Origin: Pyropia yezoensis
Lineage: Eukaryota > Rhodophyta > Bangiophyceae > Bangiales > Bangiaceae
NCBI GenBank assembly: GCA_009829735.1
Contig: CM020619.1
Coordinates: 12,019,777-12,083,776 of the forward strand
Direction of reading: 5' to 3'
Length of the DNA stretch: 64,000 nt
Positions 41,577 to 52,079 of the stretch are shown here, piece after piece. Below the pieces are notes generated by a model. That model did no database searches, was not told the DNA's origin, and saw only the letters and a program-made list of their open reading frames with translations. Every line of letters starts with the position of its first letter. Position 1 is the first letter of the stretch. A program made the position numbers and the translations under genes.

Positions 41577-44500
41577 GACGCTCCCTGTGTCGTCCACGGC
41601 TGTGGGCTCGATCGGCGGCGGTGGGCTCGATCGGCGGCGATGGGCCTGACGAGAGGGGCAAGCTGTGTGGAAATCGGTCGAGGGAGCCCTTTATCGACGC
41701 CCCCGCTGACGACAGGGGACGCCCATGACGGCCCGGCCTGGGCGAGGTAGCGGCTGCGGGTGCGGCGGCAGCAGCGAATAAAGCAGGCAAAGCCCGCGAC
41801 GCGGGCGGGAGGGGGGGGGTGCGCGGCAAGTGGAAGGGGCGTATGCAAGGTTAGGAGATTGCACCGGGTACTTTCATCTTGTTCGCTACGGCTGGCGTTG
41901 GCGTTGAGGGAGGCGGTGTAGGGGGGGGCTGCTCCGATGCATGGCTTCCCTGTTACCGAACACGAAGCGCGTAGCGGGCGCGGAGGGGGGTGTCGCAGTC
42001 GACCTCACCAAGGGGCAACTTGGAGCAACTTGGGAATGCGTGTGGGCGTGAGCGGCGTTGCGACGCTGGTGTCCGTTTTTCTGTTCTTTATCCCGGCCCC
42101 ACGCACGAGACACGAGACGCGAGCAGCACCCTCCCCCCTCTCCCCTGCAGCGGCTGCAAAGCGCCACAGCAGGGCGGTCGGCAATGCGCCCACGCCCCCC
42201 TCACCCCCGCCCCCTCCCCCGAGGGCCGCCAGACCGACAGCTCCCCCTTTCCACCCCCCCCGACTGCCGCTCACGCCTTCTGCTGCGCCAACCGCAGCCC
42301 TCGCCTCCTGCAGCGCCGCCTTTCACGCCGACGCAGGGCCCCTCACCGGCGCGGGCGCCTGTGGTAGCAGAGCAGTGGGGACGCGTCTTGGAGGAAAGTC
42401 TGTGGCTCCCAGGACGTCGGCGGCTGCGCTGGAGGCGACCTCTCCCGCAACAGCGGCACCCGAGGTGGCTGCCGCGGTTGCGACGGCCCAGCCACCGCTG
42501 ATGATAACAGCGACAGGCGCGTCGCCCAAGCGCCCACGGGCAGCCCACGCCCAGCAGGCATCGGTAGCCCGTGCGATCATGACGGCGGTTGCGGCGATAG
42601 AAAGGGCGGCAGCTGGATCTCGTCGCGATTGAAGCTGTGGGGCTGGGGGGGGGGGGGGGGGGCCCGGGGTCTCGCGACGACTGCTGCTGTCGACGGGGGG
42701 GGGGGGGGGGGGGCGGGGGACGGTAGCGGTCCTCTTGCGGCGTTCTGTGGCGGGGACAGAAACAGTGGGGGGGCGCACCATCTGCAGCACCCTGCTGCCA
42801 CCTGCAGCACCCTGCTGCCAGGATGGGGGCTGGGAGGTGGCTATCAGTGTCTCTCCGTGGCGGATGGGGGGGCGGGGGGGATGCCCCCTTGGCTCTGTCG
42901 GGAAAGAGGACGGAAGCGCGCGTGCCACTGACTGGCTGGGAGGGTGTGTGTGTGAGCGAAATGCGTGCCAAGCGAAAAGAGAAAAGCGACGTGAAACCTC
43001 TCTTTTCCCTCCTCCTCATCCTCCATATCTTCGGAGCCTTCACTGCAGGCCCCTCTATATCCGCTCTCCGAGCCCTCTGAGTCGGAGTTTACCTGAGGGG
43101 GGCATGGTATGCCGTGCCGGCAGGGCACCTGGGGCGGGCGCGGCCACGCCTGGTCAGCAGTGCCAAAGGATGGAAAAAGGCGGGCACTCACCAGGCAGGA
43201 TCAAGGTGCGATCACGGTAATGGGCGGGCACATCTGAGATGGAATTGAAAGTAAAGTAGCCCCCAACTTGCCTATGGAGCACATTCAATGTTGCAATCGT
43301 GTCCGAATCGACTCGTCCATCTGATCTGACGGCGCTTCTTCTACGCCCTGCCCTGAAGCGCACACTTGTTGGGGGCACTCACTGGTATGCAAGTTCGACA
43401 CTCGTGTGTGTCTTGACACGTTCTGCAGTCACGCTACTTGTCAAGACATGTTCACAGGCAGGCGAGCCCGCTTTCAGTGCACAAAAGTGCCCGATTTCAC
43501 GGGGCTCGTGACACGGAAATTCTTCTCACGCATGGCTTGTGCAGCAAGCAGATACGCTTGGCACAGAAACGGAATGCCTGTGAGTTGTTCTTCCTCTTGA
43601 AAAAATAAATGTGTAAAACAGGGCAGTAGCGCCTGAGCTACGACCGGTCAAAAGAGGGCCGTGCAAACCGGCCTAGCTAAATGGAATCCACCTTTAAGAG
43701 GTGGTCCGAGACATTGTGGCGCCGTGTTGCGAAGCGATCGTGGCGCCACAAACCGGGTGCCACAACCACGAGGTCGTTCCGGGACATTCTCAGACCTGGA
43801 CCTTTGTGGCAAGCTGCAGTACAATAATTTGATTATATACCTGAGCAGGAATACCAGCTGCCCGCCGTGCACGGTCCCCCCCCCCCCCCCCCCCCCCCCC
43901 CCCGCCAACCCCCGCCTGAACACCCACCCCCCTCCAGCCCCCCCTCACTGCAGCCATACCATCATAACGGCCTTGACCTGCGCGGGATCATAGGTGACGT
44001 TCGTGGGCGCTTAAACTGAGGCGGGAAGAGACAACACGACCGGGAGGCAAAAGAAGCTGCGGCGCACAGTGGCGGAGAGCGAGCGCGCAGAGACCCGGCC
44101 GCGACGGCGCGGCCTGCGCGCAAGACTCGGTTCCCGATCGGGGGGATGTGGCGGCCCTTGAGGCCAACATTGGCGAGCAGGGAACGTAGCCCCCCTGGCT
44201 AGTGTCAGGAGGAGTTGCTTTTCAGAAGAACCATCAAAACAACCTACTAGTGTCTATTTTACTTTCTGAAAGGTTCAAAAGAGCCTCTGACGAGACTCAA
44301 ATTGAACCTCAAAAAAGAGTCGATTCCAGGTCTCGTTCGTACGAATTCAAGAGTTACACGTGGCTGCTTACTATAGAAATTGCACAATATTCAAAGGCCG
44401 CTATCTCCGTTCGACTGTGCTCAAGAAAATGAGGATTCTAAAGCCATACCAGAAGCGGCCTGTACGGGCCCCGAGAGGGCGATTTCTAAAGTCACCGCAA

Positions 44501-45050
44501 TGTTGAACTTTTCTCTTTACGCCATAAGTCAGCTGCATCAGGTCGAAAGGGTCGAATTCAACGGCATCGGAGAGATCTCGTTCCTCTTGTCACGATGGTC
44601 AGTCAAATTCAAATTGTTCGGGGCCCTAAAAAATTGAGCTTTTTATAGTATGCAGCCACTTATGCACTCAAAGTCACCTTGCGCTTCACCGCGGCTGCGG
44701 AACATGGAAAGTGCCGGCTATTGCTAACTGTGGTGCTCAAGACCGTAACTGTACAGTGCCGAGCATATATTCCTTAAAGCGCATTTTCTGGAGTCTCGGG
44801 AGGTGGCCCAATATCAGGGCTGGTCGCCGAGTTGCAAACCGTCCGTGGAAAGCAGCCCTGAAGCGTCACCCCGCATGGCTCCCCGGTACAATAAACACTC
44901 TCGAGTCTACGTGCCCACCACTAGCATTGCAGCCTGTCACGTATCGAGGCGAGTGAAGTCAAGAACAAGAACCCACGCGAGCCCCCCCCACCACATCAGA
45001 ACCAGACTCGCAGCCCATTGAGCAATGTTCGCTTACCTCCCTACCAGTGT
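41577..45050. other. Gene-poor accessory region
   Basis: 41580-42640: moderate GC, Pro/Ser/Ala-rich frames without domains. 42640-42720: two G runs (42645-42662, 42695-42713). 42850-43380: a possible minus-strand exon pair, listed separately. 43876-43903: a 28-base C run. 44200-44960: AT-rich with no coding signal. No tRNA or known repeat identified. Confidence 0.4.
42950..43378 (-). other. Possible minus-strand exons of an unidentified gene
   Basis: A compact frame (43378 down to about 43205) reads TIATLNVLHRQVGGYFTFNS and then YRDRTLILPG, ending at a consensus GTGAGT donor. Further on, after a CCCCTCAG acceptor, a second frame is acidic (NSDSEGSESGYRG, SEDMEDEEEGKER). The phases of the two do not join directly, so the model is incomplete. 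It could be a decayed transposon gene. Confidence 0.25.
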
Positions 45051-45386
45051 TCACACCACCGTGCAATGCACGAAACGCATGTGATCCGCAAAGAAACCAC
45101 GGCCCGTGCGCGGGCCACACTGGAAAGCCTTACCAGCTTCTGGTGTCTCTGTACAGGGAAAGCACACGATGGAGCTCTTAGAGCGACACTGGTAACATGT
45201 CCGCTGGGCCAGATGCGCGGATAGTCCACGACGCTTGGCTGTCGGAAAGAGGTAAGTCCTCAGCAGCGAGACGTTGACTCGCTTCGACCAGTCATGTGTG
45301 CCCTGCTTGCGCTCCAATCTAAGATCGTCTTGCCGGGAGCGGTTGTGTAAGGGTTCGACCCTTACTTGATCCAATTCGGTCGTCAA
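45051..45386 (-). pseudogene. Fragment with transposase-like zinc-ribbon tail
   Basis: The minus frame ends with a Cys/His cluster: RTCYQCRSKSSIVCFPC, then FQCGPRTGRGFFADHMRFVH and a final Cys. The spacing CxxC...CxxC...C...H...H is like the C-terminal zinc-binding tail of PiggyBac/IS4-type transposases in protists. No catalytic core is found next to it. Probably a transposon remnant; low certainty. Confidence 0.3.
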
Positions 45387-45391
45387 GCCAC

Positions 45392-45978
45392 TGATGTCAT
45401 GCTAACTACATCCGTACTTGATCCGTGATCTTCTTCGGACCGCATACTGTGGATTCTAAATTCTTCCGAAAGCTTCGAACGCCTTCCGGATGAATCTTGA
45501 ATCCCCCAAAGATCTTCCACGAATATACTTTGACACGTGGCAGGATGCGTGGCTTACAGTGGCCCTGGGACCCCTCCAGAGGGCCCATTATGGAAGGCCA
45601 ATAATGGTGCTGGAATCGCCATAGCTCGACGGGGACCAATAGTATCGCATATACCGTTTCCAGCCTCTGTGACAGCGTCCGGGAGCGTGTATCGTGCTTA
45701 CTAATAGTATGCAAGAACGATCTTGCAAGTAGCCCACCCCCTCAGATTGACCCTTCTGAGAGGGGGGTGTGCCGCGACGAGTGCTGACCTGCGTTTTCGG
45801 ACCACCTGGTGTGGCAAACAAGAGGGACTACGCCAAGGGCCCTGTGAGCGACCCGGGGGGTGTGCCAGAGGGTATAAAAGCGTGCGTGCCTGCGACCGAG
45901 GGTGGAGAACGGAGGGAGGGCTCAAGCCCATCGACATAAACACCTTTGAACCCTAGAACCCGAGAACGACCGACGTCA
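45392..45978 (+). promoter_or_regulatory. Promoter- or LTR-like segment with TATA box
   Basis: Moderate-GC non-coding stretch with a consensus TATAAAAG at 45873-45880, about 0.76 kb before ATG 46636. The segment begins TGATGTCATG and could end in CA, as a solo LTR would, but no flanking 5-bp duplication was found, so a solo LTR is not established. Confidence 0.3.
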
Positions 45979-46635
45979 AGCTCATCCCCTTCGCGCCCGT
46001 CTTCTTCGCGGACGTCTTCTTCGCGCGCACGTGTTGCGCGCGACCGACCGACACTGAGAAGGTTATCCGCCGTCGTACCGCGCGTGCGTTGAGGGTGGGC
46101 GTAGGGTGGCGAGCGCGGAATTCCACCCGGGAGTCCGTGACCGTGGCACGACCGCCGCGGGCGCGGCCAGCAAGACGACGGGTACGACCGCCACGGGCGC
46201 GGCCGACAAGACGACGGGGGGCGAGAGCGGTTCTGTTTCGCCCGCGTGGCGCCGGGCGCTCCCCTGTCTGGCGGCGCCTGCCGGGTAGGGGAAAGGCGGG
46301 GGGGGGCAGGGATGGAGGGAGGGAGGGAGGGGGGTGCGTGTATAAGAGCGCACCTGCGGTGGCAGTGCCGGCGTGCCTCTGCTCACAGGGTGGGCTGCGG
46401 CCGTAACCTTCCTTGCGGCGACCGCCCTCCACCCACCCCCGTCTTTCCTGTGTGCCGTCCCTCGTGTCGATTGTGCCGACGGCCACTGCGGCGCCGCCCT
46501 CTGTTCCCACCTCTCTTACTCCCCTTCACCACCCTCACCGCGCGCCTGTCATCTGCCCCCTTGTGCTTCCCGCTCTCCCCTCCCCCCTCCCCCATCCTCT
46601 CACCTTTCCCGGCGTCGGGCGTGCCGCCCGTCACC

Positions 46636-47855
46636 ATGGCCATGGTGATGGGCCGCCCGCCGTCGCCCGCGGGGGGGCTCCCCTTCCACCTTCCCCGCCC
46701 TCGCGGCGGGCGGGGCGCCGCCAGTCGCTCTGGCAGTGGCGTGCCGCCGCCCGTGGGGCCGTCCCCGCCACCGTCGTCTTTGGCTTTGGTGCCTGGGTGC
46801 GGCGCGTCGCCGCCGCGGCGGATGGCCGGCGCGGCCGCGGGGATGGCCCGCTACGGGCCGGTGCCGGCGTCGGCAGCGGCAGCCACCCCCCCCGCACCAC
46901 TGTCGTCGCCCGTCACCCCCCCGACGCGCCGCCCGTCTGCGTCGTCGCGGCGCCAGTCCCTCGGCCCGCCCCCGCCGCGGCAGACGGCGCCGACGGTCAA
47001 GGATTCGCTGCCGGGCTCCCCCGCGTCGGTGGTGGTGGACGTGTATGACGACGGCGACGGTGACGGCGGCAGCAGTGGTGGTGACGGCGGCGGCGGTGTC
47101 TGCGGCGGCGGGGTGGTCAACGGGCGTGGGGGCCCCCGCCACGGCACCGACGGCCGGATGGTGGTGGTGGGCGCCGGGGACCTGCCGCCACTGCCGTCGC
47201 CAGCGCGGCTGGCCGAGCTGGCCGCCGCCGTGGCGGCGCCCGGCGGTGGCGGCTCCCGCGCCACCACCCGTGGTGCCGGGCGGGGCGCCGCGGCGGGTGG
47301 CGGGGCGAGCAGCGCCGACAGCATCTGCTACTATGAGCTGGTAGAGGTGGACCTGCTGCCGTCGGGGGGGGGGGGGGGGAAGGGGGGGGTGACGTCCCCG
47401 CGCAGGGGAGGGTGGCGGGCTGGTGGCGCTGGCTCCGTGGTGGGGGGGAGCCGCAGCACTGCTGGGACGGAACGGCCGACGGCGGCTGCGGCGGCAGCAG
47501 CAGCGGCGGCGGTGGCACCCCCGGTGTGTGGAGGAGATGCGATGCGGGGTCGTCCCGGGGGGCGGGCGGGGGCTCCCGCTTTGTGTGGGCGTCGGCGGCG
47601 GCGGCGGCGGGCGGCGACGTCGACTCGAGCGGCGCGGTCGTGGCCGGCGGCGGCGGCGGCGGCGGCGGGCGGCGGGCTGAGCCACCTCCCGCGTCGCGGG
47701 TGGTGGCTGCCGCCGCTGCGGTGGTGGTGTGGGCGGGTGTGTCGTTTGTGGCCGGCCTCGCTGTGGGTGGATGGGTGTCGGAGGGGGATGGCCTGCTGGG
47801 GGGCGGGTCGGGGCTCGCCCGCGGCGTCGCTCGTTTCGTCGGCTTGCTCGTGTGA
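46636..47855 (+). CDS. Hypothetical low-complexity protein with C-terminal membrane segment, frame change at a G run
   Basis: ATG 46636 has a good Kozak context (CACCATGG). The first frame is Pro/Ser/Gly/Ala-rich with an acidic patch (VVDVYDDGDGDGG) and a more protein-like ADSICYYELVEVDLLP near 47310-47360. Directly after this comes a G-rich run (about 47363-47379), beyond which another plus frame ends at 47855 with a hydrophobic segment VVAAAAAVVVWAGVSFVAGL, as in tail-anchored or single-pass proteins. Joining the two requires a shift at the G run or an intron. No family recognised. The reading frames of this GC-rich DNA are all long, so reality of the gene rests mainly on the start context and the membrane tail. 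Confidence 0.3.
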
Positions 47856-48315
47856 GGCGGGAGAGAGGGAGTGGGGCGCGAGGTGGGGGGCGGGGGGGGG
47901 GGAGTTGATATGGCGGCAGAGAGTGTCAAACATGATGGGGTACAGCGGGGGGAGAGAGGATGTTGTCAAGGGGGGGCTTGGGGGGGGGTCTGGATGTGAG
48001 AGACGGGCGGCGGGGGTGGGGAGGGAGGAGGCGGCCCGACCCCTTTTGCGAGGTGTGCTGGAGAGCCAGGCGATGCGGTGGCTGCGGGCGGCACCCCCGA
48101 CGCGGACACCGGGCCGGGCCGGGCCGCGGCGCGGCGGCGCGGCGGCGGCGGGTGTCTTTTGTACATAGAGCGAGCGTGCAGGGCGGCGTGGCGGCCCGCC
48201 GCTTTGCGGGCCAGACGAACCCGGCACGGTGGTGGTGGCGGCGGTGGCGACGGCGTCCCCCCCCCCCCCTTACGGGCCGCATGACCTGCTGCGCCGCGAC
48301 GGCTGCGGCGCACCG
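47856..48315. other. Convergent spacer
   Basis: GC-rich, no gene seen. Minus-strand frames here have no hydrophobic segments that could supply the missing C-terminal spans of the YIPF-like gene. Confidence 0.4.
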
Positions 48316-48642
48316 CTATTTTTCACTTCTCTTCTTGTAATATGGAACGTCTGACGCGGCGACGCCCACCACCCCAGGGGCGGCGGCGTAACCATAGACG
48401 CACACCCACGCCAGCCAGGCGGCCCACCAGCCGGCGGCGCCCGGCGCGCCACCCCCCCCCCCGCCCCCCCCCCTCCCGTCACCCCCACCCCCACCCCCAC
48501 CCCCACCCCCGTCGCCCTCCCGCGCGGCCGCCCACCGCAGGGCCGACGCCATGGCCGCTGGCGCCACCACCGCCCACACCCCCACCACCGCGGCGGCCGA
48601 CACCAGGTGTGCCGTGTCCACGGCCGTGTGGCGGGGCAGCGC

Positions 48643-48675
<33 letters not shown>

Positions 48676-48803
48676 GGGGTGGACGGACCGCACCAGCGCG
48701 GCCACGTTGCTCCCCGCAGCGATGGCCACCACCAGGGTCGCGTTGGCCCACACCGGGCCGTACAGGTCGGGCACTTTTACGGTGGCAGCGTCGGCGGTAA
48801 CGT

Positions 48804-48852
<49 letters not shown>

Positions 48853-49497
48853 GGCGGCGGCGGCGGGGCCAGTGCCAGCGCCCGCCGGCGGCGCCAGCAC
48901 TGGGACCGTCGGCAGCAGCGCCCGCCGCAGCCGCCGCCCCACCGTCGACGACGAGACGGCAAAGTGCGCCGCGTGGGTGGCGGGCGCGTACCACGGGCCG
49001 CCGCCGGCCCCACGGCGGGGGGGGCGGTGGCCGCCCCTGCCGCCAGTCGGTGGCGGCTCCTCCACGTCAAAGGGGTACACGACGGTGGCGGCGGCGGCGG
49101 TGGCAGCAGCCGCGGCTGCCGCCGCCGCGGCGAGGGTAGTGGGAGGGACGGCGGGCGCGCCAGCGGGGGCCGGGGGGGGAGCCCAAGGGGGAGCTGGGGG
49201 GGGACGCGCCCCCGCCTGGGCGGCATCCCACCCCCGGCCGTTGGGCGGCAGGGCCGGCACGCAACGCCGGCCGCGCCGCCCGCCCGACGGGGACCGCGAT
49301 GGCGGTGGTGGTGACGGTGGCGGCGGCGGCGGCGGGGGCCCCTCCGGGGATTCCCCGTCGAGGAAGCGCTCCAGAGAGTCGAGGTCAGCGTCGGTGGACA
49401 CGAGGCCGGGGGGGGGCGGCGGGGGGGAGCGCCGCCGCCGCCGGTGGGTCAGCCACGCCTCCTCTTCATCGCCCGAGGAGGGGGGAGGGGGGGGCAT
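48316..49497 (-). CDS. YIPF1/YIPF2-like Yip1-domain protein, C-terminally incomplete
   Basis: 393 aa from ATG 49497 (MPPPPPSSGDEEEAWL). The N-terminal half is Pro/Ala-rich with an acidic DADLDSLERFLDGE block. The Yip1 part starts with VGRRLRRALLPTVP and has the family signature DLYGPVWANATLVVAIAAGS (from residue 245), in YIPF1/2 usually DLYGPFWI-TTLVF-A--GN. A second span (VSAAAVVGVWAVVAPAA) and a third (AWLAWVCVYGYAAAPGVVGV) follow, then the frame ends in SDVPYYKKRSEK. Yip1 proteins have five spans and work in ER-Golgi and Golgi trafficking with Rab GTPases. Here spans four and five are absent, so either a last exon is missed or the gene is truncated. A Gly run separates spans two and three. 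Confidence 0.68.
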
Positions 49498-50499
49498 GCC
49501 GACGCAACAGGGGGTAAAGGGGGGGACGGGGAAAGGGGGGAAGCAGGGAGAGGGAGGTGGGGAAGGTACCAGCGCCGCAGTGCCAGCACTGGGCGACCGG
49601 GGCGTCGGCAGAGGCAAGCAAAGGCTGTAGGTGGGAAAAGCCTGCAGGTGGGGGGCAGGACGGACACACGGCACCGTCGTGGACGGGCACACGGGCACAG
49701 GCAGGCAGCAGCCGACGTGGCACCGTGCCACGTGGCCCAGAGTCCCACTGGTGCTGCCGAGGACGGGGACAACTGAACGGTTATGTGGACAGTTGATGAA
49801 ATCTCGAACTATCCAGACACAGATCCTGGCACCTCGATGTCGGGGTTGAGGGAGATGACGGACTCCGGCAGGGGTCCGTCGAGGATAGACGCCGAGGTGT
49901 AGCCCACCAGCTCCAGAGGTGGCGGCAGGAACTAAGGTTGGCAGATCGTTAAACTCGGTCGGTAAACAAAATCGGTAAAGGTCGGTATCCCGATCGGTAA
50001 GCGGTATTCTCCATACGTGGCGGACGACGATAGAAATCTAATTTTATATGGCTTTTCACTTTTTGAGTTTAGACACACCGCCGGATGCGCCGTGATGAGA
50101 CGAAGCTGTTGCACTGGCTTTTTTTCAAGTACGCAAAATCCGACGAATATTCACCAGTGTAAGCGCCTGTTGACACTTTTACCTGCTTGAGAGCTGGGCC
50201 AGAGATGTGCAGACACTTTAGACCTCCAAGGGGGGGCTACTCCATGCAACACTATTTTAGTGGGCCCCAGTGCCAGGGTTCCTTCACCTATTGGCGCGCG
50301 CGGCAACCCACCCGCCACAGACGTCGCTCTCTCTTTAGTCCCACGCGTGCGTCCCACCAGGAGGCGCAGGTTGCACCGGTACCGTTGCCACGCCGCCTAC
50401 CCCGCTGCCAGCTTCTGTCTCGAGGTCTTGGCGCTTCGGTTCCCACAGCTGACTAGTCGGAACTTGGTCAGGAGCAGGGCGAGAGGCCGCTTGGTCGCC
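49498..50499. other. Spacer without a supported gene
   Basis: The part near 49500-49800 is the 5' flank of the YIPF-like gene. From 49930 to 50170 it is AT-rich with repeated TCGGTAAA-type motifs (CTCGGTCGGTAAAC, AATCGGTAAAGGTCGGTA, GATCGGTAAGCGG at 49953-50006). No gene seen. Confidence 0.4.
49953..50006. repeat. Short degenerate repeats of a GGTCGGTAAA-type motif
   Basis: Four close copies of CGGTAAR with surrounding GGTC/GATC within about 55 bases. Function unknown; could be the subterminal repeat of a small transposon. Confidence 0.4.
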
Positions 50500-51737
50500 A
50501 TGAGCTCCACGGCTGACGTAGTCCTCCTGGAGCGCGATGATGCGCGCAGCACTGCTGTTGGTGAGGCGGTTGCGGCCGCGGATATTGTTGTGCAACATGT
50601 CGTCACGGTGACTGTTACTCCTACGGACGGTGTTCGTGTGGCCGGCAGCACCCGTGCTTCCGCTGGCTCCGCGCCCATGTTCAATGGCCCCTCCACATCT
50701 TTTGGCGGTGCGGGCAGCATGCCGCATGACGCCATCTCGCCCGAAGTAGGCTTAGAAAGGCTCGGTCATCGTGATGGGCGCGCGGCGAACTACGCCGGCC
50801 ACCCACCGGCTGTTGTTTGCCCGCCAGAAGCCCGTGGCGCTCGATTGCACAACGCGGACGCTAACGGTCCACCAACCAATGGGGAGGTGCGGGGCGTCGG
50901 GGCATCCGCTGGGCGTGTGGGAACAACCGCTACTGACCAGCCGGCTCCCTTCAGCCCGCGGCATGAATGTGGTGAAGCTGCCTGTCCTGCGGACGGCATG
51001 CTGGATGCGGGGTTGGCTCCCAAGGCGGTTGTGGGCGATAGCCGCTCTGATGGTGGGTGTGTGGGTGCTGCCACATCGGACCCGGCGCCTGGGGTTAACT
51101 CTCCAGTCGGTCATGGTGCTGTCGTTGGTCGTTCTGGTGGTGCCGACTCTGGCGGTGCGCCTTTCCCAGCGGAGGTCGACCGTGGCCTCACTGATGCTGG
51201 TAATACGCCAGGTGATGCTGAAGCGTCGACGCCTTCTGGGCCGCTCGATGCATGGCGTTGCGTGCCGCTTCCGCTTGTTCGCAAGTTGAGCATGCACATG
51301 GACTCGTGCCCGAGCACCAACAAGTCGCATTTTTTTACCGCGGGATCGGACTGATGCTGGCCTTTGGGTTCCTCGACTGCGCAGTGGTGGTCTACATGGT
51401 CGTCGGCCACATAAAGTTTGGGCCCGACCTTGTTGCGAGACAGATTTCCGGGCGGTACAGCGTTGAGGACGCGTTCAACCATCGGATGCTGGTCAATATC
51501 ATTAGACCCTATGCCTCGGCTGGAGCCTATGACGACACCCTGTTTCAAGCCTGGAAGCGGGGCACGCAGGATCTATTGAGCCGGTTGCAGGTATCATGTC
51601 GTGCAGGTGCTTCTTGCTGCTCGTTGTTGGGTAATGGGAGTAAATGGGCGAGAAAAGCAGATTGGTTACGTGCGCCTCGTCTCCGCCTCCACACAAGTAA
51701 TGGAATAGCGAATGCACCGGCGGCTGTCAAGAAGTGA
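50500..51737 (+). pseudogene. Decayed DUF7869-type transposon protein
   Basis: From ATG 50500 (MSSTADVVLLERDDARS) a frame runs to HMDSCPSTNKSHFF at about 51332, where a T run of seven is one base short. The neighbouring frame then continues YRGIGLMLAFGFLDCAVVVY, MVVGHIKFGPDLVARQISGR and NIIRPYASAGAYDDTLFQAW, and stops at 51737. The block with D-S-P-TNKSH...GH-KFGPD resembles the conserved core of DUF7869 proteins, which occur in large transposon-borne families. The one-base loss at the T run and the lack of the rest of the domain point to an inactive copy. The first about 270 residues have no recognisable fold and may be partly chance. Confidence 0.5.
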
Positions 51738-52079
51738 CAAACAAGGATAGAAAAAACACATGCTGCATACCAGAACCACACGTGCGAAAGTGCATGTCGC
51801 GCGCTATGTAGCACCGTACGGCAGCGCCCCGTCGGGCCCAAGACCATGCCTATACAAGGGCGGGTCTTGAGAAGCAATGGTAAGCTCACCGAGCAGCATG
51901 TCAATCAGCGTCGACAAAGTATCGTCCGAGGACTTGGAACCGTCAATGCGCTCGCTGCGTGTGTAGACCAGGGTCCGAGAAAATTGAAATGGCCCAGCTG
52001 CCTCGCCGCAGCTCTCTGCACAACAGATACGCACGTAGTGCGTCTCACCAGACATGAAGTACGTGGGGCCAGGATGCGG
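51738..52079. other. Spacer, no gene seen
   Basis: Moderate-GC DNA between a transposon remnant and an uncertain minus-strand frame. Confidence 0.4.

Noticed and set aside
41937-42632. 231-codon Ala/Pro-rich plus frame
   Set aside because: Its start codon is poor evidence and the protein is low complexity; an overlapping minus frame is equally long.
45343-45365. tRNA T-arm (GGTTCGACCC)
   Set aside because: No acceptor, D or anticodon arm can be drawn around it; it is part of a local near-palindrome.
45392-45978. Solo LTR
   Set aside because: TG...CA ends can be proposed and a TATA box is present, but no 5-bp target duplication or second copy was found, so it is listed only as promoter- or LTR-like.
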